A model generated the notes under the pieces. The model was not told where the DNA came from. It ran no database searches and saw only the letters and a program-made list of their open reading frames with translations. From contig BCIG01000026.1 of assembly GCA_001599915.1 (NCBI GenBank), positions 434,001 through 498,000 of the forward strand: a stretch of DNA of 64,000 nt. The letters are read 5' to 3'. The position numbers and the translations under genes are program-made. The stretch's first letter is position 1. The number at the start of each line of letters is the position of its first letter. This DNA is from Symbiotaphrina buchneri (Eukaryota > Ascomycota > Symbiotaphrinales > Symbiotaphrinaceae). Shown one piece after another: positions 1-11,941 of this stretch.

Positions 1-3000
1 CGTTTCCGGGCGCCTGCTGCTGCGGCCTGTTGTTGTTCGTTGCCGAAGCTACCAATTACGGGACGACTGATACACAAACGCAGGAAAAGATAAGGAAAGA
101 AAATGCTCAAAAGAGAAAAATGAAATTTTCTCCGGGCAAACGGGTGCCCTTGCCGGTGCGCTGATTGGTATCTGTTTCACGCTGAGTCCGGATGATCTTG
201 TAATATTGAACTCCACCAAACTAAAGTACCGTTCTATATTTGATCGACGCGGAAGACGGAATGGTGCAGCCGGTTCCGAGTGGACGGCACGACTGGGATG
301 TTATGGCTTGTGAATAATGTGACCGGTCACTTGGGATCCTCTTGCATCAAACCGTTGGATATGATGGAGAGCCTGCCAGGGATACATAGCGTCTGTTTCC
401 TATTTGCAGATGCTCCGATTAGGTTGGATCAAACGGATGCTGTACAACCATATTCAACGGGAGGTTCGATCCTTCAAGCCACTCGCTATACCATTCGATC
501 GAACGAATAATGCGCGTTGCCCCATACCTCAATAGCGAGACTCGTGGACAATTCCCAACAAATACGTTTTCTGGGTCGAGCACCATATACGCCAGCCTTT
601 CAAACATGCTCAACCAAACTACGACATGCGCAGTCTCGAGTCTCAAGGTACTTGGACGGACTACATGTCGGGATGGTTTCCTGCCCCTGTCTCTGTAAAC
701 GAAATTCGCCAATTTCCTTCCATGTTACTTTCTGGAACATGGGCCCGACTCGCCAGACAACCCTACCTGGCTGAGAAGATTCGGGGTCAGCGCGGCGGCT
801 TGCACCGGTCCCCTAGAGCCGCAGCAACACCGTCTAGCAGCTAGTTATCGGGCTTGAACTGCCGCCGCAACTGCTGAAATGGCGATGCTGATGAAACGGT
901 GTGCCGACAAGGGAAATAAAGTCGAGGGAATTGGGAATGCGTGGCTGACTGGGATCTGTGCCGTGGGTGTGGGTGGTGCCATTCCATAAAGAGCTTGCAT
1001 GACCGGGAGCTAACTGTCGGGGATCGAGGGCCGACGCGATGGAGCTACTTAGCCTGCGACCGGCCAAATCATTAGGGCGCGCCGTGCCAGTTCCAACTTC
1101 AAGGACGGGAAGAGTGCTCTTGTCCGGATGAGCTGGTTTGATCTTCGTTTGTCGGCATTACTCGGCGACTTTTTTTCATTCGCGTTACACGCCTGCGAAC
1201 ACTTATCTGACTTGGAAGGATGCGCACTCGACATGGTGCTGACGGGAGCTGGATTAATGATGATGACGTGGATGTCTGTCTCTAGGCAACGAAAATCAAG
1301 CAGCAGCATACCTCAGGATACATGATCATACTCGGTCCCTCGATCCATCCAGATGCTGCTGACATTTTGCGAGTCCGTAGCCATACATTCATTAACGGGC
1401 TTCAAAAGATCGGTACAGAGTTTCAAGCTACCTCCACCGGATCGCTCGTCTTCATTCCGACTGAGCGGATGGTGGCTTTCGACGGCGCTCATTGATAGCC
1501 TTGTGGAGCTTTGACGAGTCTTGTTTTGGGTCCAAGCTAAAGCGACAGGCTGTTCGGCTCAACTGGTTCCTGCAGAAGCCTGCCGCCCTAGAACTTTAGG
1601 TGCGAGCTACAAGAACAGCAAAATCAAGGGGCAACCTCTTATCGGAGCGACAGAAAGATGGAAGAGACCAAACGCTCAAAGCGTCATTGTCTTACTATCG
1701 CTCGAAATAATAACGAGAGGGCTTCCAGTTAGACGTATGGGCCTTCATCCATCTTGCCGGGGTTAATTCTTATCCAGTCAGTGTCGTCTGGAGAGTTGTC
1801 ACCCTTTCACTGAATCACCAACGGAAGATTAGCGCCCACGGAGGGCTGGCGAGCTGGCTAGGGGGACCAGTTGACCGATCGCTTGTTTGGTCTGTTTCAG
1901 GATCCCAGCCAGAGCTGTCTTGCTCTCCGGCACGGCGGGTTGGTGCTTCCACCCGCGGCCAAGCCTTCGGCGCAGCTGCAGCATGCAGGCAGCTTTCCTT
2001 TTACCCCTGTCTTTCAACGCATCACCCAAGCCCGAATCGGGCACTGGGCGTCCAAACGCAGGGCCGTAATTTACAAGAGACAGAGTCGTGGAAAGGTGCT
2101 TGTGCGTCATCTCCCAGAGGCTTAGATAGGTCTGGAAAGGAGAAAAAGTCTGGAAATTCTGTAGGGCCCTTGCCAGCCTTGCAATCTACATGGGAAGCCC
2201 TGGTAAGTTCATATGGGCCTACTGTTACCAGCAAGTCTCAGGGGTTCTTCGTAGCTTAACCTGGTAACAGGCCAGACACTGTAAAATTATCGCCGTAATA
2301 ATTCTCCCATGTTTTATAAAAATCCCCTTGAGCCCCCTTCTGCTTGCAGTGATTTTCCTGCTGTAGTTTTTTTCTATTCTTTCATCTCATCCGACGTGAA
2401 AAGGGTCACTGTCTGTGTACTCACTTTATTCTCAGACCTCTCACCACCACCACACTTCCCGCTCCCGCGCCCTTGTTCCTGAAGCTTGTCCGTTTTGTCT
2501 CGAGCGGGCTAAAGCACATTCCGAAGCTCCCCTTTTGACTTTGATCCGATCGACGGGTCAAGAGTACCGCAAATCGCGACCCAAGGGGCCAGAAAGGAGC
2601 TGTCACATTTTCCGGCAGGGCAAACCAAGGAAATCCCCCTTCACGAAAGTACCAAAGGCCGTGTCCACCTAACCCGGTTCCTGGGGCACAGTTTGGCGTT
2701 TGTGTACCTCAGCGGATCTGATCGCGGGCGTCTGCAAAGGGGTTTCATATATAGCCTGCATCTCCTCCGCAGCTGCACTCTGCAGATCCAGGCCGGAATT
2801 CTTTCAACCTACAACTGCGCATTTACTGCTGCGCTGCTTACCACTCTTTATCTGTCCTTTGAGAGCACCATCACTCCCACGGCTGAGCTGCATCACCGGC
2901 CATAGATATCTTCCCGCTGTGGAACAGAGAAGTGAGTCAGCCCCCATAAGCAACAGGAACCCCCCTGATCCATGGCGCGGCCCTGCCTGGAGAACCTGAA

Positions 3001-4899
3001 TCATTCAGCTTGTGCCACTTGGTCGCAAACTGGTATTTAAGTGAGATTTGAGCCAGAGCTAACAGTCTTCCAACTTCAGACTCTTTCGATCCCTCCTACA
3101 ATATTTCGATGATCTCGCGGGAGAGCTCCTCTACCATGAACATGGGACGCGGCGCATACGACACAACCGGTGTACCAAAACCTCAACCTCCTCCACCAAA
3201 ACCACGATGACCTCCCAAACAATCTCTTTCGTCGGGCAATCTTCTATTCAGCTACTAGACACACTGCGCAAGCAACACTTTGGGGCCTCGACGATGGCTG
3301 GCGCTGGTCCATGGCGTTCGGTATTGGGATGGAATCAGGAAGAAGAGGTGAGTCTGGGACATTTCGTTATCAGGGGGTCATCGCTTTGCGACCTGGACGC
3401 GTTGACCCCCTGTTTTTCGCGAAAATATCCTATTATTATTCTCCATCTCCATGTCCAGTTGACTAACAACACATCTCATTTGCAGTGTCACCAAGCGATT
3501 GATGTTGCGCTTTTTCCCTCGGCCAAGGCGTTTGTACTGTCGACATTTCGAACTTCTGCGCAACCATACCTTGTCTCGTACTACCGCTTCTAATACCCAT
3601 TTGCGACAAACGACTCGTCTCTGCGCTCTTCGACACCTTTTTGCGACTTCCAGACCACACTAATACCGACCCTCGTACAACCGCTCGCGATCGTTCAGGC
3701 CTCCTGAAGGACACATCCAATATTCGGCGCGCACAGACAAACACAAATACACCCACCAACCCACTTCTCGGCCCCTGGCGGGCTTTGCTCTCCATATCGA
3801 CCGTGCGTTTGCCGTCTCGGTAGATCGTGCAGCAGAATCTGGGCAATGATCCTCCTACTCAGTGGCTCGCGACGCGCCTCCTGTGTTCTGCCAATCTTTT
3901 TAGCGACGAATCTCCTTGCATCAGCCGTTTCCCATTCGGGCAATCTCGGCCATTCACAACTTCGTTTTGCGCGGCGCCACAATCCAAAAGTCCTTTTAGT
4001 CCCTTTTATCGATGGATCTGTCTTCAGGGGCGTTATCGACTTAGATTGGTGGGACTCGGGCTTTTGTTTGCGTTGCTGCGTCTGTCTTGTCTGCCGTTTT
4101 TGCTTGCTTTGCTTGGCTCGTCCGTACATGTGATACCAAATCGGGGGATTCAAAAGTTGGCTTGGACATGCGCTTGGCCCCTTGGGCTTTAATTCTAATA
4201 CCTTTGTCCTTTATGCTGTCGTTCCGTATGCATATTGATCAGACCCTCTGGACAATGGAGTTCTTGCCTTGGGCTTGCTGCTTGTCCGAAGGGTTCTGGA
4301 CTTGCTCAGATAGACTTCCTTTTCTTGCAAACATCCGTTATGGGCTCCGCAGAGCACTGTCACTGTATTACTAGCTATGCTCGCGAGAGCTTCGGACGAT
4401 GTATGGCAGGCAAGGAGACAAGATGTCGAGGGCTGGTCCCGATCGGTCGCTCACAACGCCCCTTGTATCAACATGGCCAGGAAACAATTAGGGTAGACAT
4501 AATACATGCTTCATACTCCACGATTCTTCACCGGTCCTCATGATTCTGAGAGTGTTGTGGCTGAGAGGAAAGGGAGGCTTTCCCGGCCCGGTGCAGCAAT
4601 GGCCTCGCTAAGAACTCCCTAAACGGCCAACTGCCGTCGTCACCCCGTCTAAGAAGTTCCAAGCAATTAATCGCCGTCACCACCAACACCACGCCACTCC
4701 AACACGCCAGCACCGGATACCTGGAGTCAAGAGAAATAACTGTTTTCGAGACCTTCCATAGTGCACAGGGACTGGTGGCCATACTATACAATATCCGCTC
4801 TGCAGAGTTAGTTCTATCCGCCGCCCAGCTTGCGCTGCTTTGAGCTCCGCCTGCTCAACTTCTTCAGCCACAAGCGCTTCCCGTTAGGATCGATCACAG
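1..4899. other. Long stretch without a supported gene
   Basis: Only short open frames occur here on either strand and none shows a recognisable domain, signal peptide or family motif. The stretch near 3.1-4.2 kb is pyrimidine-rich on the + strand and has one good-looking intron (donor GTGAGT at 3348, acceptor TTGCAG ending at 3485), so a transcript with a long leader or a non-coding RNA is possible. The last ~500 bases are the promoter side of the Rab5-type GTPase gene. I see no repeats, tRNA or mobile element. Confidence 0.6.
3207..3593 (+). CDS. Doubtful small ORF with a possible intron
   Basis: An ATG at 3207 opens a frame that stays open to a TAA at 3591-3593. A canonical donor (GTGAGT, 3348) and acceptor (TTGCAG, 3485) lie inside it. 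Removing this 138-nt intron keeps the frame and gives an 82-residue protein. No domain, signal peptide or membrane segment is visible, and the product is not recognised. The splice signals could equally belong to an untranslated leader or a non-coding RNA, so this is a weak call. Confidence 0.2.
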   Translation: MTSQTISFVGQSSIQLLDTLRKQHFGASTMAGAGPWRSVLGWNQEEEVSLGHFVIRGSSLCDLDALTPCFSRKYPIIILHLHVQLTNNTSHLQCHQAIDVALFPSAKAFVLSTFRTSAQPYLVSYYRF

Positions 4900-5820
4900 A
4901 TGGCTGAGGCCAATGCCCCAAAGCCCAGCAGCAGCGTGAAGCTTGTGCTGCTGGGCGAGGCTGCTGTCGGGAAGGTGTGTACTCTCTTCATGCGTGCTCG
5001 ACGCTGCGGAACGCTTAGTGCCCTCATGTACTTCCTATCATTGACTCTACCTTCGACACCCCGGCGCAACATTCTATTCTGAATGATAACTGACATACTC
5101 ATGAGTTCAGTCATCCCTAGTCCTCCGTTTCGTCAACAACGACTTCCAGGAAAACAAAGAGCCCACAATAGGAGGTGCGCTTCACCCACCCCTTCTCCCA
5201 TTCTCGTTTCACCACCATCCATACTGACATTCTTGCCCTCTCCAGCCGCCTTCCTCACGCAGAAATGCAACCTCCCCACACGCACCATCAAGTTCGAAAT
5301 CTGGGACACAGCTGGCCAGGAACGATTTGCCAGCCTAGCGCCGATGTACTACCGCAACGCACAAGCAGCGCTGGTCGTATACGACCTGACGAAGCCGACG
5401 TCACTGATCAAAGCCAAGCACTGGGTGGCCGAGCTGCAGCGGCAGGCGAGCCCGGGGATCGTGATCGCGCTCGTGGGCAACAAGCTGGACCTGTGCAACG
5501 AGACGCCCGCGTCGAGCGGTGCGGCGGACGAGGAAGAGGACGAGGAGCCGGAAGGCGGCGATGAGGATGCCCGCAAGGTCAGCACGCGCGAGGCGAAGAG
5601 TTATGCGGAGGAGGAGGGCTTGCTGTTCTTTGAGACCAGTGCGAAGACGGGCACGAGGGTCCAGGAGGTGTTTGAGGCGATTGCGAATGCGATTCCTGAG
5701 ACGAGTCTGAAGGGCCGGAGGGGCGATAATAGGTCTACACAGGGCGCGGAGGACCAGTCAAGGGTGAATCTTACAGGGCCAAGGGCAGATGTGGGCCAGA
5801 AGGAGGGTTGTGCTTGCTAG
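4900..5820 (+). CDS. vps21: Rab5-family small GTPase (Vps21/Ypt51 type)
   Basis: Model: exons 4900-4974, 5111-5174 and 5246-5820, giving 237 residues. It is an early-endosome Rab GTPase that in fungi drives endosome fusion and vacuolar sorting. Visible motifs are the P-loop GEAAVGKSS (residues 19-27), the Rab5 signature IGAAFLTQ after the effector-loop Thr (about 45-52), WDTAGQE (66-72), NKLDL (about 129) and SAK near 181. The C-terminus is Cys-Ala-Cys, a double-prenylation signal. A strongly acidic insert of about 20 residues separates the NKxD motif from the SAK motif. This loop is expanded in filamentous-fungal Rab5 proteins as I recall, and is absent from yeast. Introns interrupt the gene right after the P-loop lysine and after the switch I glycine. 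It converges on the FIT2-like gene downstream. Confidence 0.95.
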
Positions 5821-6557
5821 AACGTGGGACGATAGGGCGTGCGGAAGCAATGCGTTTGGGCATGAGAATCGTTAGGGGACTTTTGGGATGGGAGATGATG
5901 GCTCCTTAGGACGAGGTTGGCTTGAGGTGAAAGAGTGTGGCAATTAAATCACGGTGGGCTGCTAAGCAGCAGGAGCAGGAACAAGAGCAGGAATCAGAGC
6001 CTCTCGCACTCTGGGTTTGGTGTTTTCTGGGAAATCTTTCCATTCTTGACCGTCCATGGGGATTTGTCCATCTGTTTTGCGCGCGGGGCCTCCGAAGAAC
6101 TTCGTGTAATCACTTTGTGTCGTTTACAAGCAGCGGTCAGTCCATGTTTTCCGGGTAGAGTGAGGTAGCTATTATATCCTCCGTCAATACGTTGATTACT
6201 ATTCTCCAGTCATAGACTCATTCGCAGCGTGGACCATGTGTCACTTCAGCGGTCTCAGGTCAATTTACTAAGCTGCAAAGTGATCCAAACGAGACATCTC
6301 TCCATGGGTGGATGATGTCTGCACTGCGGGAATTCAGGATCGACATCACACGGCAGTCATGTAGCGATCTGTCTGAAAAGGGATTCACACACAGCAACAA
6401 ATCAACGTAATTCCGTCTTCGACGAGAAAGCGGCTTTTATTCTCAAAACACTAAGCTCCATTCTCTCTGCCGTGTATGCTCTTGCGCACAGGAATCAGGA
6501 TATGCCAGCTCCCTCGGAGAGACAAATCACAACACACAGAGACACAGACACAGTGCG
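5821..6557. other. 3' intergenic region between convergent genes
   Basis: This is the space between the stop codons of the Rab5-type gene (+) and the FIT2-type gene (-). It should hold both 3' untranslated regions. I see no open frame with protein-like character and no repeat. Confidence 0.6.
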
Positions 6558-7695
6558 TCATATACCCGGGACGCCAACGACGTTGCGCACGGTCGGGAAA
6601 AGACGCGGGGTGAAATAGACCGCGAAGATGGCTGTGAGAGCGAGAGCGAGGCCGAGGACCTGTAGAATGCAAAGAATAGTTAGCAGATGAGATGTGTATG
6701 CAGTGTGCGTGCATGTGTAGATCGATGGGCATGGGATGAAAGAAGCGCGAGGAGGGTCTGCAGCAACGTACCTTCTCGATCCAAGTGTGAAAGTAAATCG
6801 CCGTCATGAAGAGCATCCACCAAGCCAGCCCCGTAACGACCATAACCGTTCTAATCCCCCACGTGCCCGACTCCTCCGCCTCCGGCGCGTTCCCAATGCG
6901 CTCCATCTCCGCCTGCAGCACCCTGCCCTTTCCATCCACGACCTTCCGCCCCGTCTCCCTAGCCAGCACCACCGGCAACGTCTCCATGCCCAAGAACACC
7001 ACGACCAGCACCATCAGGAACACATGCCCGCTGACATCCCACCCGCCCGCCCACCACCCGCCCGCAGCCTTGCACGCGTGCGCGCTCAGCACGCCCTCGA
7101 TCTTCCCCATCTGCCCTTCCTCGGCGCGCGCCTGCTCCAGCGCGCATACGCCGCCTGTAAGCAGGAACACGCGGTCAATTAGGCTGGGCCCCAGCACGGG
7201 GCGTGTGACCAGCGCCCACCATGTCGTAAGCAGCGCCCAGCGGAGGGCGGCGCGGAGCCGGCGCGGAGTGACGACGGGCCGCAGAGGTGGACCGAAGGCT
7301 GGGTGTGTGGAGATGAGGGTGAGGAGTGCCACCGAGGCCCAGAACCACCCGCGCTTGACGAAGAGGATGTTTAGCAGGTTGTGCTTCTGCGCGAAGTAGG
7401 TTGGTGGAGGCACGGGTTGTGGAGTGGGCGACGTGGCTGATGTGCTGAGTGGGTGGTGGTAGCTGCTTGCGGGCGGGGAGAGCGGCGAGAGAAGTGAGAA
7501 GAGTGAGCCGAGGGTGAGTGTTAGGAAGGGGATGCTGAAGAGGAGGAGCTCGTGTGTGGTTGGTTTGAGAGCGGAGAGGTAGGTTGTCGGTATTGCGCTG
7601 GTGAGGTGGTCTTTCTGTTGTTGCTGGAGGGAAGAACTTCCAGGTGAGGTGGGCACGCCATTGCGTCGCGTTGCGCGTGGCGTATCGGAGGACAT
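6558..7695 (-). CDS. scs3: FIT2/Scs3-family acyl-CoA diphosphatase (ER lipid-droplet biogenesis)
   Basis: Model: exon 1 is 7695-6772 (308 codons) and exon 2 is 6659-6558, joined by a phase-0 intron (GTACGT...CTACAG), giving 341 residues. FIT proteins are ER multi-pass membrane enzymes that cleave fatty acyl-CoA and are needed for lipid-droplet budding and phospholipid balance. Diagnostic stretches are KHNLLNILFVKRGWFW near residue 107, the first catalytic histidine in DVSGHVFLM and the second in YFHTWIEK just before the splice site. Several hydrophobic segments lie between them. The last exon adds a final membrane helix (VLGLALALTAIFAVYF). Reading on without splicing would replace that helix with unrelated sequence. 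The N-terminal ~35 residues are polar and low-complexity. The assignment rests on motif spacing. Confidence 0.9.
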
Positions 7696-8256
7696 GGTGA
7701 GGAGAAGAGCAAGTGGGCTGTGCCTCTCTGCCCTCTATTTTCAAGCCAACGGATAGGTGGTGGTCTGAGGAGTTGAGGAAACGTTGGTCGAAGATTGTTT
7801 GGATGCTGGTGGAAAACACTTGGAAAACCGTGTTTGGTCGACGTCACTGATGCGATCAATGCCAAGAGTACGCTTTGTTTGCTCTGTTTGCAGCCTGGAA
7901 CAGTCGGCTGCCGAGGACCTCTAGTGTGAAGCTCTACGGCGTATTCATGTCAAAAGAAACACCTACACATCACAGTGAAAGGATGCACAACTTGTTAACT
8001 GGCGTATAATCTTGTTTTCGTTGCTATTGGTATTGTGCTTAGTATGTTCGTTCCACATGAAACCTCATGATACATAGGCATTTGATAGATGCGCGTTAAA
8101 AATGTTATGTTCATCCCAAGAGCTGTCCCAACGCCGTTTCGGTATCCAGAAAAAGCAGACCTCCGCCCAAATCTATGTATCCCCAACGCTATGCAAAAAA
8201 AAGATAGTGACATGACAAATGAAGGAAAAAGAATATTGATAGACGCGAGGCGATAT
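7696..8256. other. Intergenic: FIT2 promoter and Ca2+-ATPase 3' end
   Basis: Both neighbours run on the minus strand, so this stretch holds the upstream region of the FIT2-type gene and the 3' flank of the Ca2+-ATPase gene. No separate gene or repeat is visible. Confidence 0.6.
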
Positions 8257-11200
8257 TTACGCCGCTGTAACCGTGATGGGCGGTGGCGGAACGACCAATG
8301 TACGCGGGCTCATCTCCGCTTCGTCCTCCTCTTCAATTCTCTTCCACTGAGGGGTAGCAGGGCGCGCTGCCTCTTCATCAGGCACTGTCGGCCCTTCGTC
8401 CATCTCCACAACCTCAGTCTTGGGCTTCCTGCGGAACACTTTCGAAATAAAGCGCTTAAGTGGTTTCATGAAGCCCTTCTGGAAGCCGCTCCACGCTTTC
8501 GTGACGGGTAGAGCAACAAACCAGAAGACCTTGCCAACGACGTGAAATATTTTCCCAGCAACAGCGTCTGGGATGCATCTCAGGACCACTGCCCAAGGGA
8601 TACAGCCCAGTGCGCATAGCACGCAGATGGCCCACTGTCCTCCGTTCAGTCTCACGACCTGGAATGCCTTGCCGCCAATGAACACGATCATGATCTGTCC
8701 ACCGATCATGATAGCATTTATGCCCATGAAGAACCAGTTCCGATGTACGCCTTCGAAAATATTGAATTTGTTGTCCAGCCGGCGGTTGTTGAACTCGTTG
8801 AAGATCTGCATCCATACAAAGGTGTTGAAGACGATGGTATCGAGTTGACTTTGCTGCTCCGAGGTATACCCCAAGATCTTCTTGCCGCCAAAGTAGAGGA
8901 TGAATGTCACTGCAAGTTGATATACCGCCTGCCCAGTAACCATCTTCCACATGTTGGTCGTGATCAACGGAGCAGATTTCGGCGACGGTTTGCGGTCCAG
9001 GATTTCCTCCGTAGGAGCATCGGTAGCCAGCGCCAGAGCGGCAAAGGTATCCATGATGAGGTTGACCCAGAGGAGCTGTACGGCAGACAGCACGGAGGTA
9101 GATGTGGAGCTGGAAACCGCAGAGACGAATGCTAGAATGACCGCGGTGATGTTGACAGTGATCTGAAACTGCAAGAACTTCGCAACGGCGTCGTTGACAG
9201 CACGACCCCACATCAGCGCTTTCACAATGCTCGCAAAGTTGTTGTCCATGAGAATAATAGAAGACGCTTCTTTGGCAACCTCAGTACCGTCGATACCCAT
9301 ACTGAAGCCCACATCGGCGGTCTTGAGAGCAGGACCATCATTGGTACCATCTCCTGTGACAGCAACTGTTTCACCAAGTCTCTTTAGCTGTTGCACAAGG
9401 ATACGCTTATCCTCAGGTGATGAGCGTGCAAGCACCTGAAGTCGGGGGAGTACTTCCACCATCTCTGATTCGGACAATTGACGGAACTTGGGTCCTTCCA
9501 TGATGATGCCCTCCTCAGTCTTGATGCCACATTCCCGAGCGATGGCCAGGGCTGTCGTCGGGTTGTCCCCAGTGACCATCCGTACGACGACACCGGCGTT
9601 CTGGCACTTCTTGACCGCGTCTGTAACGCCAGGTCGGAGAGGGTCCTGGATACCGACGATAGCAAGCAGGGTCATATCTTTGAACACATCATTAAACTCA
9701 ACCATGCCTGCATCGCCCTCGGCCATATTGACGTTCGCCGGTGGCCAGTGGTGGAAGTCCCGATATGCCAGACCGATTGTCCGCAATGATCTCTCCGCAT
9801 AAGTAGTGATGGTATTGCCCAGCTCAGAGCGTGCGTTATCTGTTAGATCGACCGCGTCAAGCTTCTCTTGAGAGACATCGCCCAATTCCTTCGTGGAATG
9901 GGCCACCAGTATCTCGGATGCGCCTTTAACCAACAGCCTGTAACTGCCAGAGGGTAAGCGGTAGACGACGCCCATACACTTCCGGCCAGAATCAAAGGGG
10001 ATAAGTTGGACGATATCGGTGCTGCTTCTCTCCTCTGCCACCGGACCCAAACCCAGATGATTCTTGGCAAACATCAGAAGGGCTGTCTCAGTCTTCGACC
10101 CAATGAAAGTCTGTATCCCGTTCTCCTCCCCTTCAAAAGCGGTAGAGTTGATAGAAATGGACTTCCGCAAGAGCTCAGAGACGGGTCCAGATAACTGTTG
10201 TATCGCAGCTGTTATGCTAGTGGCAGCTGTCTCCTTGTCGGTATCGGCGTTCTGCTCAAAACGGGTATTCGTACCGATGGTACCGGCCACAACAGTCATC
10301 TTATTTTGCGTAAGCGTCCCAGTCTTGTCGGAGCAGATGGTTGTAGCATTTCCCATTGTCTCACAAGCCCTCAACACTCGGACGAGATTGTTTTCCTTCA
10401 GCATCCTTGTCGTCGCAAATGCCAAAGCCAAGGTGACAGCAAGGGGTAAGCCCTCTGGCACAGCAACCACGATGATGGTGATGGCAACAATCAGTATGTC
10501 CATGAAAGCAGATGCTTTGACGGCAGGAGTATCGTGATTTCCTGGCAGTTGCGCCAAAAACCGAATCAGGAGTATAGCGAAGAGGAGAATAGCAGCCCCT
10601 GACCCAAGCTTGGCGATGGCACCGGCGAGACCATCCAACTTCACTTGCAATGGAGTTGGGTCATTGTCCGTGCTCAACGCCATCATGATCTTGCCGTAGC
10701 TGCTGTAGACTCCAACACCCGTCACCAGGTAAGTGCCCATACCTTCAAGGACTTTGCTGCCGGAGATGATGAAAGGGTCAAGCTTAGGAGAAGCAGTTCC
10801 GTTCTCCAGCTGACGAAAGACCTCTTCACCAGGGGTCTTCTTCATTTGATCGGACTCCCCGGTGGCAGACGATTCGTCACATTTGACATTGTGTCCAGAA
10901 ATAAATATCCCATCGGCGGGGATTAGGTCTCCAGGTTCCAAATGGAGGACGTCGCCAACGGTGATGTCGAATACAGAGATCAGGACTGATTTACCAGACC
11001 GGATGGCTTTGACCTGCCGATCCTCTTTCTGTGAAGACGTCAGTGTCGCTCAATCGACGGTCATGCAAGAATCTTACCTTGCGGTTCAATCGCACAAACT
11101 GTTTCTCCTTCTGCCAGTCATTCAGAGCAGTTACAATGACCACTATGATGATAGCAACACATATGGCAACACCTTCCACCCAGTCCACTGGCATCGGCTC

Positions 11201-11941
11201 ACCAGGCTTCCGTACTTGGCCAAGGGTCTCATACAGGCCCAGAGCTAGTGAGATAACCGCTGCGACGGTAAGTAGAATAAGGATTTTGTCGTTGTAGGCG
11301 AGCCATAACAGCTTCCAAAAGCTCTTGGCTTTCTTCTCCGGCAAGACGTTCTTCTTGAATACCCGTACTCGATCATCAAACTGGTTCGGCACAGCGTGGC
11401 CTGATACCACAGCGTCTGAGGATGGTATCGGTCGGTCATCCACCGGCTTTGAACCTTTCGCGGATGTAGCTTCCTCAAAGGTGACTCGGTCATGCAGCTG
11501 TGTCTCGTCCACGCTCAGGCCAGCAACCAGGTCCGTCCGCAGTCCTCGTTCCAAACCCCTTAACCCACCAAGTGCTTTGTACGCAGCCAACGACTTCGGA
11601 TCTATGAGCTTCCCCAGCTGTCCGGGGGTGAAGGCGAATGGGTTGTCGTCCACCGCAAAGTCGGCCTCCCTTCCCGGATCTGGCCGGAGGGCGTCCTCCG
11701 TCGATACCTCGAATGTAGAGCCATTGAACGTGTTGAAGGAATTGGCGCGTGACCTTAAAGGATCAGACCTGGAGCCCGAGAAAGACCGCGATCGCAGGGT
11801 AGCGCTATCTGCTGAGCTGCCGGTCGGGGATGAGGGGACATGGACAGTGAGCAGGCCCCGCTCATCCACCGTCGGCGAGGGCAGGGGTGTTATCCGGTCG
11901 TGGTCGGGGAAGTGCTGTGCTTGAGTTGGAGGCTGCAACAT
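8257..11941 (-). CDS. pmc1: P-type Ca2+-transporting ATPase, PMC1/PMCA type
   Basis: Model: exon 1 is 11941-11078, then a 49-nt intron, then exon 2 is 11028-8257, giving 1,211 residues. It is a P2B ATPase that pumps cytosolic Ca2+ into the vacuole or out of the cell. Landmarks in order are a Ser-rich N-terminal region, the first membrane pair (ILILLTVAAVISLALGLY), the actuator TGES, the IVAVPEGLPLAVTLALAFA segment, the phosphorylation site SDKTGTLTQNKM, TGDNPTTA, the hinge GDGTNDGPALK, then the last membrane helices with LWVNLIMDTFAALALATD. After the membrane domain comes a basic then acidic tail. The ATG at 11941 is the first in frame. A small extra upstream exon cannot be excluded because the frame stays open above it. 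Family members are usually controlled by calcineurin/Crz1, but I did not identify such a site. Confidence 0.95.

Noticed and set aside
1-3000. Short frames near the left edge
   Set aside because: All are short, overlap on both strands, many lack ATG, and none has a recognisable domain.
6806-7399. Long open frame antisense to the FIT2-type gene
   Set aside because: It mirrors the GC-rich coding strand and shows no domain. The minus-strand reading has clear family motifs.
8743-9802. Antisense frames across the Ca2+-ATPase
   Set aside because: They are shadows of a conserved exon with all P-type motifs in the sense frame.
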